A stretch of 64,000 nt of DNA from assembly GCA_963779095.1 (NCBI GenBank), contig CAVZWU010000011.1, positions 1 to 64,000 of the forward strand. Reading direction: 5' to 3'. Below the pieces are notes generated by a model. The model searched no databases, was not told where the DNA came from, and was given only the letters and a program-made list of their open reading frames with translations. Source of the DNA: Roseiarcus sp963779095 (GTDB lineage Bacteria > Pseudomonadota > Alphaproteobacteria > Rhizobiales > Beijerinckiaceae). The position numbers and the translations under genes are program-made. Shown here piece after piece: positions 7,915 to 17,545 of this stretch. Within the stretch, counting starts at the first letter, position 1, and each line of letters begins with the position of its first letter.

Positions 7915-9824
7915 ATGCCGATCGCGGAGAGGGCGTCCTTGGCCGGACGGGCTTGGCCGAACCTCGGCCGGCGCGCGGCCAACATCCTGGCGCTGACGAG
8001 TTTCGCCCTCCTGTTGCTGGTCGGCGTTCTGGCCACGGGGATGGCCCTGCGGGTCAATCGCGCCGCCGACTGGGTGGCGCATTCGCTCGAGGCGCAGGCC
8101 AGGGCGGCGGGATTGCTCAGCGAGGTTCAGGATGTCGAACTCGGGCGGCGCGGCTACCTCCTGACTCGATCGGACGCGTATCTCGCGCCCTATAAGAGCC
8201 CGCGCCGCGATTCCACAGGCGCTGGCCGGTTTGCGATCGCATGTCGCAGACAATCCCGAGCAAATAGCGCGGGTGGCGCGCATGGGCGCGCTGATTGATG
8301 GCATGCTAGCGACGTCGGCAAAGACCATCGAGCTCGGCCGAAAGGGCCAGTTCGCCGAGGCTGTCGAGGCCATGACGAGGGGCGGTCCGCAGATCCTGGA
8401 ATCGGCCCGCGCTTCGATCGGCGCGTTCAGCAAGGCCGAGAGCGACCTTCTCAACATGCGGCAAGCTTCAGAATCGACGGCCCGGGCGATTTTCCTGGGT
8501 CTGGTCCTCATCGGCCTTCTGAGCGCGGGCGGGGCCGCTCTCGGCGCGCTCTCCATGAGCGGCGCCCTCATCCGTGAATTGAAGGAGCGTTCCGACGCGC
8601 TGGCTGAGGAAACCCAGGTGCGCAAGGAAGCCCAAGCCATGCTGGTCCAGACCCAGAAGATGGAGTCGATCGGTCTGCTGGCCGGGGGCATCGCTCACGA
8701 CTTCAACAATCTGATGACCATCGTGATCGGCAATCTCGACTCGGTTGAGCGGCGTCTGGCTCGCTCTCAGCCGGATGCGCCCACCACAATCGCCCGGCCA
8801 ATCACGGCAGCATTGCAGGGCGCCAGGCGGGCTGCCTCCCTGACCCAGCGCCTGCTCGCGTTCTCCCGCCAGCAGGTGCTGGCGCCGCAGCAGGTCGACC
8901 TCAACCGGCTGGTTGGGAGCCTTTCCGACATGCTGACCCGCACGGTCGGCGAAACGATCGCGATCGAGACCATCCACGGAAGCGGTCTCTGGCCCACGTT
9001 TGTCGACGCCGGCCAGCTTGAGAATGCGATCGTCAATCTCGTTGTCAACGCGCGCGACGCGATGCCTAAAGGAGGCCGGATCACGATTGAAACCATGAAC
9101 GCCTACCTGGACGAAGCGTATTGCCGACGATTCGGCGACGTGACGCCTGGCCAATATGCGCTGCTCTCGGTCAGCGACACCGGAACCGGTATCCCGCCGG
9201 AGACCTTGACCAGGGTGTTCGAGCCGTTCTTCACCACCAAAAGCGCGCCAGCCCGCACCTGGCCTTGGACTCGCGATGATTCATGGTTTCGTCAAACAAT
9301 CCAAAGGCCACGTGCGCATCTATAGTGAAGTCGGCCACGGGACCACGGTCAAAATCTACTTGCCCCGCATGGAGGGCGCGGCGCGGGTCGAATCCGCCCC
9401 TGCCGCCAAGCGGGAGGAAGGGGCGCCAAGCGCGCGGGCTCTCCCGGGCGAGGTCGTACTTGTCGTGGAGGACGACGACGACGTGCGCGAGTCGACCGTC
9501 GCTCTGCTTGATGATCTCGGCTATTCGGTCCTGGCCGCACGCAACGGCGTGGAGGCGCTGGCGCAGCTGAAAAAAAGCGCGCGGATCGACATCCTGTTCA
9601 CCGACGTCGTTCTCCCCCAGGGGATGAACGGCCGGGCGCTCTCCGAGGAGGCGGCCGTCCTGCGCCCCGATCTGCCCGTCCTTTTCACCACCGGTTATGC
9701 CCGAAACGCCATCATCCATGACGGGCGGCTTGACCCGGGGGTGCAGTTCATCGCCAAGCCGTACACGCAGGAGGAAATCGCGCATAAACTGCGCTCGGTG
9801 ATCGACGCGTCCGCGAAAGCCTGA
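7915..9824 (+). CDS. Membrane hybrid sensor histidine kinase with C-terminal receiver (frameshifted)
   Basis: Order: transmembrane helix (about residues 22-45), a CHASE3-like sensing region (EVQDVELGRRGYLLT), second transmembrane helix, HisKA with GGIAHDFNN as H box, HATPase (N box ENAIVNLVVNARDAM, G1 DTGTGIPP, F box EPFFTTK), then a receiver with Asp in IDILFTDVVLP and Lys in FIAKPYT. Frames change near 8205 and 9245; the second break removes the usual GxGLGLS box, which partly survives around 9265-9280. The ATG at 7915 is preferred; an in-frame GTG lies at 7900. A partner regulator is encoded divergently. Confidence 0.85.
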
Positions 9825-9856
9825 TGCGTTATCGAATGGCGCGCCAGTGTTCGCGA

Positions 9857-10498
9857 TCAGCGCAACAGCTTGAACGCGTGTGGCGACCAGTCGTTCTTCC
9901 CTATGCCGGGAATGCACCAGAGCCTGCAAAGCGGCTCGATGGCGCGCGCCGCCTCGACCGCGCCCATGTCCTCCGCATCCCAGCCGAACTGGTCGAGGAT
10001 TTGTCTCACCACGCGCTTGGCGTTGGCGTCATCGCCACAGATGAACATCGTCGGCCTGCCGCCGGCGAAGTGCGGGTTGACCATCTGCCCATTGCCGACG
10101 GAATTGAACGCCTTGACGAAATGGGCTGACGGATAGGCCTTCTGCAGTTGCTCCATCAGAGATTCGTTCTGAGGCGTGAAGAACGAGAGCACGCCATTGA
10201 CGGGCGGTCCGCCGCCGATCGGATTGCAGGCGTCGATCACCGTCTTGCCCGCGATCGCGGCGGCCCCGGCCTGCTTCAACGCCTCGAGCGCGGCTTCGCC
10301 GGCGACCGCCAGTACGACGACGTCGCCGAACGCCGCCGCGTCGGCGGACGACTTGACCTTGACGCGCGGATTTTTCGCCGACCAATCCTTGAGCTTGGCG
10401 GGATCGCGGGTGCCGATCTCAACCTCATGGCCAAGTTTGGCGAATCCTGCCGCTAACGTCTGTCCGACCACGCCCGAGCCGATGATCCCGACTTTCAT
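9857..10498 (-). CDS. NADPH-binding F420-dependent-NADP-reductase-like protein
   Basis: 213 aa. The N-terminal Rossmann motif is VGIIGSGVVGQTLA, followed by EIGTRDPAKL (Arg suggests NADP preference) and the family segment KAFNSVGNGQMVNP (about residue 130). Related proteins are annotated as NADPH-dependent F420 reductase or NAD(P)-binding proteins, but bacteria of this group usually lack F420, so an unassigned NADPH-linked reductase is more likely. Convergent with the upstream kinase; the ATG at 10498 gives the expected N-terminus. Confidence 0.8.
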   Translation of the reverse strand: MKVGIIGSGVVGQTLAAGFAKLGHEVEIGTRDPAKLKDWSAKNPRVKVKSSADAAAFGDVVVLAVAGEAALEALKQAGAAAIAGKTVIDACNPIGGGPPVNGVLSFFTPQNESLMEQLQKAYPSAHFVKAFNSVGNGQMVNPHFAGGRPTMFICGDDANAKRVVRQILDQFGWDAEDMGAVEAARAIEPLCRLWCIPGIGKNDWSPHAFKLLR

Positions 10499-10568
10499 CG
10501 CCGTTCTCCGTATTTAAGTCCAAGAATTTAAGTATGGCTGGCTCTGAACACTCGCAAGGCGGACGGCG

Positions 10569-11639
10569 TCAGCGCCGGTTCGCCTCGTCGGCCTTGAGCG
10601 CGCCGACAATGCCGGACGGGGCGAAATAGACCGCGAGCACGAAGGCGAGGCCGAGCCAGAGCAGCCAGCGGTCGGGATGGAGCAGAGCCGGCAGGAGCGG
10701 CAGGCGCGCGTCGGCCGCGGCTTGAGAGAGCGCGGCCATCACGTCCTGCAAGTAGCTCTCGGCGTAGACAAACAGAGCCGCGCCGATGATCGCGCCATAG
10801 AGCGAGCCCATGCCGCCGACGACGACCATCACCAGGACGTCGACCTGGATGGAAAAGGAGAGCGCCGTGTCGGGCCCGACGTAGCGCAGCCACAGTCCGA
10901 ACAGCGCGCCTGCGAGCGTCGCGCCGAGCGCCGAGATGCAGGTCGCGAGCGTGCGATGGAAGACGATGCGATAGCCCAGCGCCTCGGCGCGGAACGGGTT
11001 CTCGCGGATCGCCTGCAGGACGCGGCCGAACGGCGAGTTCACCACCCTTAGCAACACGAGAAAGGCGATCATGACGACGGCGAGCACGAGATAATAGCTG
11101 AGGATCTTGCCGGTGATCGGGACGCCGAAAACCTTGTCGTGAACCAGCCGGAAGCCCGGCTGCAGAACTTCGGGAACCTTGAACGACCGCCCGTCCTCGC
11201 CGCCGGTCAGCCAGGAAAGCTGCGACGCCAGCACGTTGAAGGCATAGGCGACAGCGAGCGTCACCATGGCGAAGAAGATCGACTGCACCCTGAGCGAAAA
11301 GAGGCCGATGGCCAGCGCCAGCGCGAGCGACAGCAGAGCGGCGGCGACGAGCCCCAGCAGCAGCGCGCTCCAGCTCGCTCCGACCGTATAGAGCATGAGG
11401 CCGACGCCATACGCTCCGACGCCGAAGAACATGACGTGAGCGAACGATACAATTCCGGTATAGCCGAGCAGAAGGTCGTAGGAAGCGACGAGCAGGATCA
11501 TCACGCAGGTCTTGGCCGCGACGTTGAGTGGCTTCGCGCCGTGGAACAGGAACGGCGCCCCCGCCAATGCGAGGACGATGAGAATGAGCAGGACTTGCAG
11601 CGCGCGCCCGCGCGGCGGATCGCCCGAAAGAATGCTCAT
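10569..11639 (-). CDS. livM: Branched-chain amino acid/amide ABC transporter permease (LivM type)
   Basis: 356 aa inner-membrane protein with about 9-10 hydrophobic helices and the LivM signature region LLGYTGIVSFAHVMFFGVGAYG. EAA-loop-like sequence around AIRENPFRAEALGYR contacts the ATPases. The start at 11639 (ATG) overlaps the stop of the LivH-type gene by 4 bp; the longer open frame upstream is only a shadow. Last gene of the five-gene operon 15334 to 10569. Substrate could be branched-chain amino acids, amides or urea. Confidence 0.9.
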   Translation of the reverse strand: MSILSGDPPRGRALQVLLILIVLALAGAPFLFHGAKPLNVAAKTCVMILLVASYDLLLGYTGIVSFAHVMFFGVGAYGVGLMLYTVGASWSALLLGLVAAALLSLALALAIGLFSLRVQSIFFAMVTLAVAYAFNVLASQLSWLTGGEDGRSFKVPEVLQPGFRLVHDKVFGVPITGKILSYYLVLAVVMIAFLVLLRVVNSPFGRVLQAIRENPFRAEALGYRIVFHRTLATCISALGATLAGALFGLWLRYVGPDTALSFSIQVDVLVMVVVGGMGSLYGAIIGAALFVYAESYLQDVMAALSQAAADARLPLLPALLHPDRWLLWLGLAFVLAVYFAPSGIVGALKADEANRR

Positions 11640-12646
11640 CGCCCGCTGACCGGGTAGAGCCCGCGCGGGCGCCACAGCAGCACTGCGACCATCGCCAGGA
11701 TGTTCGACACGAGCGCGAGTTTGGGGACGAGAAAGCCGGCGTAATTGGCGATCAGCGCGACCAGGATCGAAGCGACGAACGAGCCGCCGACGGAGCCCAG
11801 GCCCCCAATGATGATGACGATGAAGCACAGGACGAGGAACTCGCCGCCGATGGTCGCGTGAGCCTGGCCGCGATAGAGCGCCATCATCGCTCCGCCCAGT
11901 CCGGCAAGAGCCGAGCCGGCCATGAACACCGCCACGAACAGCCGGTCGACGCGATAGCCGAGCGCCTCGACCATCTCGCGATTCTCGACGCCGGCGCGGA
12001 TTAGCAGGCCGATCTTGGTGCGGTTGAGGACCAGCATCTCGCCAGCGAACACCGCAAGCCCGACCAGCGTCGCCAGCACGCGATATTTCTCGATCGCCGC
12101 CTCGCCGAACACGAACGAGCCCTCGAAGGTCTTCGGAAGGACAAGCGGGATCTGCGCCGGGCCAAAGACAGCATAGAGCAATTGCTCGGCGATGATCGCG
12201 CCGCCGATGGTGGCCAGAATCTGCTTCAGGTGCTGCCCGTAGACGGGCTTCACGATCAGGCGCTCGAACACAAAGCCGAAGGCGCCGCAAATGACGGCGG
12301 CCGCGACCGCGGCGAGAACGAAGACGGCGAGATTGGCCCAGAAGGAATCGGCGCTCGACCACGTTGCCAGCGGCGAGAAAACAAGCGTCGCCGCATAGGC
12401 GCCGAGCGCGATGAAGGCGCCGTGGCCGAAATTGAGCACATCCATCATGCCGAAGACGAGCGTGAGGCCTGAGGCCATGGTGAAGATCATCATCCCCATC
12501 GCAAGCCCGGCCGCGGTCAGCGTAACGAAAGTGGAGAACGAACCGATGAATGGCGCGGCGACGAGCGCGACCAGGAGCGGCGTCAGCGCCGGCAGAACCT
12601 CCATCCTGCGGCGCGGCAGCGCCTGGCCGACGTCGAGCGCGCTCAT
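11636..12646 (-). CDS. livH: Branched-chain amino acid/amide ABC transporter permease (LivH type)
   Basis: 336 aa, about 8-9 transmembrane helices, with the LivH signature GLTLVFGMMDVLNFGHGAF (about residues 60-78) and the cytoplasmic loop IRAGVENREMVEALGYRV. Forms the channel with the LivM-type subunit. It overlaps both neighbours by 4 bp, so translation of the operon is probably coupled. Confidence 0.92.
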   Translation of the reverse strand: MSALDVGQALPRRRMEVLPALTPLLVALVAAPFIGSFSTFVTLTAAGLAMGMMIFTMASGLTLVFGMMDVLNFGHGAFIALGAYAATLVFSPLATWSSADSFWANLAVFVLAAVAAAVICGAFGFVFERLIVKPVYGQHLKQILATIGGAIIAEQLLYAVFGPAQIPLVLPKTFEGSFVFGEAAIEKYRVLATLVGLAVFAGEMLVLNRTKIGLLIRAGVENREMVEALGYRVDRLFVAVFMAGSALAGLGGAMMALYRGQAHATIGGEFLVLCFIVIIIGGLGSVGGSFVASILVALIANYAGFLVPKLALVSNILAMVAVLLWRPRGLYPVSGR

Positions 12647-13365
12647 TGATGCGAATCGAGACTGAGGCCGAGCAGGCGGTTCTGCAGGCGTTCGTCAGCG
12701 GCGAGCTCGGCCATACGGCCGCGATGGACGACGCGGCCGTTGTCCATGACCCGCACCTCGTCGCCGACTTCGCGCGCGACGCGAAAGTTCTGCTCGACCA
12801 TGAGGATGGTGACGCCCGTCGTCTTGATCTCATTGAGGCAAGCGATGAGCGAGCCGACGATCGCCGGCGCGAGCCCCTTGGTCGGCTCGTCGATGAGCAA
12901 CAGCTCTCGCGGCTCGACGATGGCGCGGGCGATCGACAGCATCTGCTTCTGCCCGCCGGACAAGGCGCCGGCGCGCGACAGCCAGAATTTTCTCAGGGCT
13001 GGAAAGAAGCCGAAGATCCAGGCAAGGCGCGCGTCGTCGAGCGGACCCTGCCGCGCGCCCAGCACGAGGTTTTCCTTGACGGAGAGATCGGAGAACAAAG
13101 CCATGGTCTCCGGCGCATAGCCGACGCCGAGACGCGCGACGTCGCTCGGGCGCAGGGTCTGCAGCGGCATGGGCCCAAGCGCGATGCACCCTTTGGAGGC
13201 GCGCCAGAGGCCCATGACAGTGCGCAGCGTAGTCGTCTTGCCGGCGCCGTTGCGGCCGAGCAACATAGTCGTCCGTCCAGCCGGCGCGTCGAAGTCGACG
13301 CCCTGCAGGATGTGATAGCGGCCGATATGCGTGTGCACGCCCTCAAGCGTGAGCGCCGCGCTCAT
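12643..13365 (-). CDS. livF: ABC transporter ATP-binding protein (LivF type)
   Basis: 240 aa. Walker A GRNGAGKTTTLR (about residue 38), signature ALSGGQKQMLSIARA, Walker B LLLIDEPTKGLAP, switch His replaced by Gln in ILMVEQN as is normal for LivF. Powers the transporter together with the LivG-type ATPase, 4 bp overlaps on both sides. Confidence 0.93.
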   Translation of the reverse strand: MSAALTLEGVHTHIGRYHILQGVDFDAPAGRTTMLLGRNGAGKTTTLRTVMGLWRASKGCIALGPMPLQTLRPSDVARLGVGYAPETMALFSDLSVKENLVLGARQGPLDDARLAWIFGFFPALRKFWLSRAGALSGGQKQMLSIARAIVEPRELLLIDEPTKGLAPAIVGSLIACLNEIKTTGVTILMVEQNFRVAREVGDEVRVMDNGRVVHRGRMAELAADERLQNRLLGLSLDSHQ

Positions 13366-14126
13366 GCGGCCTTGCCGGGGCTCACGCCGAGATAGGCTTC
13401 CTGCACGATCGGAGAGGCGATCACCGCCGCCGGCTCGCCATCGGCGACCAACTGGCCGTTGTTCAGGACAATGATGCGGTCGGCGAGCGAGCGCACGACG
13501 TCCATCTTGTGCTCGACCAGAAGGATGGTCTTGGTCTTGTCGGTCTTGAGCCGCGCGATGAGATCGAGCACCACCGGAACCTCATCGACGCTCATGCCCG
13601 CCGTCGGCTCGTCGAACATGTAGATCGTCGGCTCGAGCGCCATCATCATCGCGACTTCCAGCTTGCGCTGATCGCCGTGCGACAGCGCGGAGGCGAGCGC
13701 GTCGCGCTTGCTGAGAAGGCCGACCGAATCGAGCACGGAATCGGCGCGTGCGATGAGATCAGCGCGCACGGCCCACGGCCGGCGCATGTCGTAATGAACG
13801 CCGGCCCTAGCCTGGGTCGCGAGGCGCACGTTTTCAGCGACGCTGAGACGAGGGAAGAGGTTGGTGAGCTGAAACGCGCGCCCGAGGCCGAGCCGCGTGC
13901 GCTGAGGCGCGCTCAAACGCGTGACGTCCTCTCCCCCGATCAGCACCGCTCCGTCGGACGCGCCAAGCTGTCCAGACATCAGGTTGAAATAGGTAGTCTT
14001 GCCGGCGCCGTTCGGCCCGACGATGGCGGTGAGCTGGCCCGGAGAGAAAGCGCAGGAGACGTGGTCGACCGCGACGTGGCCGCCGAAGCGGATGGTCACG
14101 TCCCGCGTCTCCAGCGACGGAATCAT
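13362..14126 (-). CDS. livG: ABC transporter ATP-binding protein (LivG type)
   Basis: 254 aa. Walker A GPNGAGKTTYFN (about residue 37), ABC signature LSHGDQRKLEVAMMM, Walker B IYMFDEPTAGMS and switch ILLVEHKMD. The sequence LSHGDQR replaces the usual LSYGEQR, a normal variant of LivG/UrtD-like ATPases. Second gene of the operon after the solute-binding protein, overlapping it by 4 bp. Confidence 0.92.
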   Translation of the reverse strand: MIPSLETRDVTIRFGGHVAVDHVSCAFSPGQLTAIVGPNGAGKTTYFNLMSGQLGASDGAVLIGGEDVTRLSAPQRTRLGLGRAFQLTNLFPRLSVAENVRLATQARAGVHYDMRRPWAVRADLIARADSVLDSVGLLSKRDALASALSHGDQRKLEVAMMMALEPTIYMFDEPTAGMSVDEVPVVLDLIARLKTDKTKTILLVEHKMDVVRSLADRIIVLNNGQLVADGEPAAVIASPIVQEAYLGVSPGKAA

Positions 14127-15334
14127 CGCTTGTTGCGGATCGGGATATCCATATCCTCGATTGTCAGCTCGCGGGTGAGTTCGGGGATGCCCCAGGCGAC
14201 CTTCGGGTCAACCTTGATCTTGAAGGCGTACATCGACTGCAGCGCCTGATGGTCCTGCTTGCGGAAGATCATCTCGCCCTTGGGTGTTTGGAACTTCATG
14301 CCCTCCATGGTGCTGATCAGCTTTTCCGTGTCGGTCGATTTGGCCTTCTCGACCGCGGTCACGATCGCCATCGCCGCCGCGAAGCCGCCGCAGGTGAAGA
14401 AGTCCGGCGGAGCGTCGAACCGCTTCTCGTGCTCCTTGACCAGCCAGTCGTTCACCGGATTCTTGGGAATGCCGTAGTAGTAATAGGTCGCGCCCTCAAG
14501 GCCGGGAAAGCGCTTGTAGGCGACAAGCGCGGGCAGGATGTTGCCCCCCGTCGAGAGCTCGATGCCGTAGCGGCCGGGATCGAGATCGGCGAGCTTGTCG
14601 AGCGGATCGCCGCCGCCCGCCCAGATGATCCAGATGATCTTGCGGCCAGGCTTGTCCTTCAGCGCGTCGAACAGGCGCTGCGCGGGCGCGGTGAAATCGG
14701 TGGTGTTGATCGGCGCATATTCCTCCGCGTCGACGGTCGCTCCGGTCTTGGCCAGCGCCTGCTTGAAGGCCGCCACGCCGTCGCGGCCGAAGGCGTAATC
14801 CTGCGCCAGCGTCGCGATATGCACCCCGGGCTTGCCGATCGCGACCGCATTCGAAATCGCGTCCTGCGAGGAATTGCGCGCGGTGCGGAAAATGTAGCGG
14901 TTCCACTTGTCGCCGGTGATCTGGTCGGCGACCGCAGGCTCGACGACGAGGATCTTCTTGTGCTCCTCGGCGACCGGCAGCATGGCGATGGCCGCGGCGG
15001 AAGAGGTGGTGCCGACAGCGATGTCGGCGCCGTCATCCTCATAAGCTTCGGCAAGCGCGCTCTTGGCGAGGTCCGGCTTGCCCTGGTCGTCTTTGGTGAT
15101 GATGACGATCTTGCGCCCGTCGACCTCCATCGTTCCCTTGGTGGCGTATTCGAACCCGAGCCTGAGACCCGTCTCGGTCTGCTTGGCGTAGGCTTGCAGA
15201 GGGCCGGTGAACCCTTGGATGAGAGCGATCTTGAGATCGTCAGCCGCGGCCGCCGCGCCGGCGGAGGCCATGAGCGCCCCGGCGGAAGCCATGAGCGCCG
15301 CAGCGAAGGCGAGAAGTCTGAGACGAAAACTCAT
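14123..15334 (-). CDS. livK: Periplasmic substrate-binding protein of the branched-chain amino acid/amide ABC transporter
   Basis: 403 aa, type I periplasmic-binding fold. The signal peptide (about residues 1-31) is MSFRLRLLAFAAALMASAG followed by a second ALMASAG copy and an AAAAA cleavage region; a 21-bp tandem duplication encodes this. The mature part starts DDLKIALIQGFTGPLQAYA. The ATG at 15334 is chosen because AGAGGAG lies 7 bases upstream; the open frame runs on to 15385 without a ribosome site. First gene of the operon. The ligand is not readable from sequence. Confidence 0.9.
   Translation of the reverse strand: MSFRLRLLAFAAALMASAGALMASAGAAAAADDLKIALIQGFTGPLQAYAKQTETGLRLGFEYATKGTMEVDGRKIVIITKDDQGKPDLAKSALAEAYEDDGADIAVGTTSSAAAIAMLPVAEEHKKILVVEPAVADQITGDKWNRYIFRTARNSSQDAISNAVAIGKPGVHIATLAQDYAFGRDGVAAFKQALAKTGATVDAEEYAPINTTDFTAPAQRLFDALKDKPGRKIIWIIWAGGGDPLDKLADLDPGRYGIELSTGGNILPALVAYKRFPGLEGATYYYYGIPKNPVNDWLVKEHEKRFDAPPDFFTCGGFAAAMAIVTAVEKAKSTDTEKLISTMEGMKFQTPKGEMIFRKQDHQALQSMYAFKIKVDPKVAWGIPELTRELTIEDMDIPIRNKR
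15261..15302. repeat. 21-bp tandem duplication within the signal peptide codons
   Basis: Units 15261-15281 and 15282-15302 (GCGGAGGCCATGAGCGCCCC-type, with 3-4 differences) extend the hydrophobic core of the substrate-binding protein's signal peptide in frame. Confidence 0.7.
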
Positions 15335-15571
15335 TAAGCGCTCCTCTGGGGCCTTTGGCGCGGCGGGAACGCCTCGACCGTCCACTCGCCAGTCGCGCCC
15401 TTGAGCATGAGCTTAGCCTTCGATCGCTTGCGGGAGCAAGGCGGCAGCGCGCGCTCAGGCCCGGGCGGAGCCGCGGCCGTTGGGGATTGCTCTTGGGTTG
15501 CTCCACGGCGCTTGCTTGTCGGCGCGGCCGCCCGTATATAGCCGGCTAGCCGCGCGCCTCGCGCGGCATGT

Positions 15572-15648
15572 CGGAGTGTAGCGCAGCCTGGTAGCGCACA
15601 TCGTTCGGGACGATGGGGTCGGAGGTTCGAATCCTCTCACTCCGACCA
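15572..15648 (+). tRNA. tRNA-Pro(CGG)
   Basis: 77 nt with encoded CCA. Acceptor CGGAGTG pairs with CACTCCG (discriminator A). The D-arm region is GCGCAGCCTGGTAGCGC. The anticodon stem CATCG/CGATG closes the loop TTCGGGA, whose anticodon CGG reads proline CCG. The T arm is GGAGG-TTCGAAT-CCTCT. Placed just before a group of unrecognised small genes. Confidence 0.96.
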
Positions 15649-15809
15649 ATGTTTCCAAGGGCTTGCGGTTTCTCGTCGCTGCTCGCGCACAGGTTCGCCC
15701 GGCCCTACGGCGCACCGACAATGGATCCCTTCTCTGCGGTCGATAGTACGTGCCGGGCTAACCAGCGGCTAAGGAACGTCGGGCTGCCGCGCCGTTTGGA
15801 GGAAAAGCG

Positions 15810-16286
15810 ATGGATGTTTTTCCAAAAATACGGCTTCGTAAATTTGTTGACGCGGAGCCGGGAACGGTCTGCGCACGCTTCGGGTCTGGCGGGTTGGCCA
15901 TCGGGCTTGTCGTGAGTGATCCTCGAGGTGGCAAGAGCTGGATCAGGTTTTCGAAAGGTAGACAAGACGAGGCTTGGACCGTCTTTCAGATTGATCACGC
16001 GACGCCCGAACCAGTTCTTGTTTTCGAGGACGCTCAACTCGTTGTCTCGTTCGAACCGAGCATTTTAGGTGCGGGAGCGTGCACTAACGCCGAGCTCCTC
16101 GGTTCGGCGTTCTTGATGGAAGGAAAGATCGCGATCTCTGGGTCGGCCCCGGAGCAAGCTCTCGCTTTTGATGTGGAGAATGGGTCTCCCGAGCGGTCTA
16201 ACAATCAAAGTCTGCCGTATTTCTCATCGTGGGCTATTGAGGTCCCGGACGGCGACACGAACTGGAGGACCCTTTTCCGCAAATGA
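15810..16286 (+). CDS. Hypothetical protein, 158 aa
   Basis: Starts at an ATG preceded by GGAGGAAAAGCG, a very good ribosome site, which supports a real gene. The protein (MDVFPKIRLRKFVDAEPG...) has no signal peptide or membrane helix, reads as mixed beta-rich soluble sequence (SWIRFSKGRQDEAWTVFQ, then AIEVPDGDTNWRTLFRK at the end), and is not recognised. GC content is lower than in neighbouring core genes. It lies ~160 bp after tRNA-Pro in a region of unlinked small genes. Confidence 0.65.
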   Translation: MDVFPKIRLRKFVDAEPGTVCARFGSGGLAIGLVVSDPRGGKSWIRFSKGRQDEAWTVFQIDHATPEPVLVFEDAQLVVSFEPSILGAGACTNAELLGSAFLMEGKIAISGSAPEQALAFDVENGSPERSNNQSLPYFSSWAIEVPDGDTNWRTLFRK

Positions 16287-16445
16287 CCCATTGGCGGGGG
16301 CGCGAGGGGGCTCCGGGGTACAGTGCGACGGCGAACATCGCGTCAACTTTCGGTCGAGGCGTAGGGCGCCGCGCCCCGACTGATCCGTGGCCGGTCTCGG
16401 GCGTGAATCCGGTGTAATATCGGGAGGCCGTCAGGAGCGATAGCA

Positions 16446-16751
16446 ATGGCCAAACGGCACGAGTTGAACCTTCATATTGCCTCCCGACAAACGGTCTCAG
16501 TTGCAGGTGAAGCTAGGGAAGAAGGCAAGGGCCGCAAGCGCGGCTGGTTTCTCCGCTTTTTTGTTGGTACCGAATCGCAGCGCGGGCTTCCCGGAAAGTT
16601 TGCATTTAAAGTCTGGGTCATGAAGCGGGTCGGGTTCGGCAACTGGTATAGCGAAACTGTCAAAGACGAAGAGACAGGTGAGTTATTGCACCATTGCGAG
16701 GAACCGCTCGATCAACATAAAGAGCACGGCTCGGCCAAGCGAAGGAAGTAG
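16446..16751 (+). CDS. Hypothetical basic protein, 101 aa
   Basis: ATG at 16446 preceded by AGGAG with 8-base spacing. The protein MAKRHELNLHIASRQTVSVAG... is rich in Lys/Arg/Glu, has no membrane segment, and has a central aromatic stretch (KRGWFLRFFVG) and a Lys/Arg tail (GSAKRRK). I recognise no family. The gene sits in the small-gene region behind tRNA-Pro. Confidence 0.55.
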   Translation: MAKRHELNLHIASRQTVSVAGEAREEGKGRKRGWFLRFFVGTESQRGLPGKFAFKVWVMKRVGFGNWYSETVKDEETGELLHHCEEPLDQHKEHGSAKRRK

Positions 16752-16771
16752 CCGAATCCCAAACCGAGGCA

Positions 16772-16840
16772 CTACCAGCGCGCTCCTTGGGGCGCGGCGC
16801 GCTTGGCGGCCTTGGTCTTGTGCGGGTTGTCATCGTTCAT
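16772..16840 (-). CDS. Possible 22-aa basic micro-protein
   Basis: A short frame MNDDNPHKTKAAKRAAPQGARW with GGAAGG immediately before the ATG, in the gap between two hypothetical genes. The sequence is Lys/Arg/Ala rich. Only the start site and composition support it, so it may be chance. Confidence 0.25.
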   Translation of the reverse strand: MNDDNPHKTKAAKRAAPQGARW

Positions 16841-16918
16841 CCTTCCGTGCGCGCCAATGGCGGCGCGATCACGATAATCGACCGAACACCCGAAAAACGA
16901 ACCAAGACGGGCCTTTGG

Positions 16919-17296
16919 TTAATGGGCGGCTAGGTAATCGAGCGTGCCTTGCGCCGCAGTCATTTGCTGCATGACTTGATCGATCTCCAGCGGGACCCAC
17001 CGCTCAGTTGTGCAGCGCACATAGGCGCGCAAGTGATCGGCAAACACCTTTGCGCTGTCGCGGGCTTTGGTTGCATTCACCTGCACCATTAGACGCTCGG
17101 TGTCTGATAGGGGTTTGCTGGTAAGCGTTGGGTCAAGCGCCTGAATAAGCTTGTTGTAACTATGAATTTGAACTGCGTGCAGGTCAGCTTCACCAGCGAG
17201 GTTAACCAGCATTGTCTGGCAATCATCAGCGTGGGCCCCGGGCGCGCTCAAGGCGAGGGCGAGTCCTGCGACTGCAACAAGTCGGCGGGCGTTCAT
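16919..17296 (-). CDS. Predicted periplasmic hypothetical protein
   Basis: About 125 aa with a clear signal peptide (MNARRLVAVAGLALALSAPG, then AHA before DDC). The mature part is mostly helical with three Cys (DDCQTMLVNL, YVRCTTERW). The ATG at 17296 is preferred to 17305 because GGAGG lies 9 bases upstream of it but abuts the earlier ATG. No family recognised; possibly an envelope or lysozyme-inhibitor-like stress protein, but that is a guess. Confidence 0.6.
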   Translation of the reverse strand: MNARRLVAVAGLALALSAPGAHADDCQTMLVNLAGEADLHAVQIHSYNKLIQALDPTLTSKPLSDTERLMVQVNATKARDSAKVFADHLRAYVRCTTERWVPLEIDQVMQQMTAAQGTLDYLAAH

Positions 17297-17545
17297 TGGT
17301 TTCATCCTCCGAGTTCTTTACTGACCAATTACATAGCCCCGTGCGGGCGCTGCGGCCAGAGACCCGTAAGGACTGTCATGCCCGTTGGCGATGATGGTGG
17401 CCGCTAGGTTGAGATTCGAGCGCTTGGCCAAGCCGGCCGGAGAAGCGCAAACATTCACGAGAGACTAGCGCATCGCCCTGACGCAGGGCATGGTCCCCTT
17501 CAAGCGCGCCGCGCTGGCGACGACGAGCCCGCAATGAGGGGTCCC

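Noticed and set aside
11640..12833. N-terminal extension of the LivM-type permease frame to 12833
   Set aside because: Arg-rich shadow of the LivH gene; the real start at 11639 gives the LivM N-terminus and the 4-bp overlap.
14249..15337. 362-codon plus-strand frame opposite the liv binding protein
   Set aside because: Antisense shadow; no ribosome site or family sequence.
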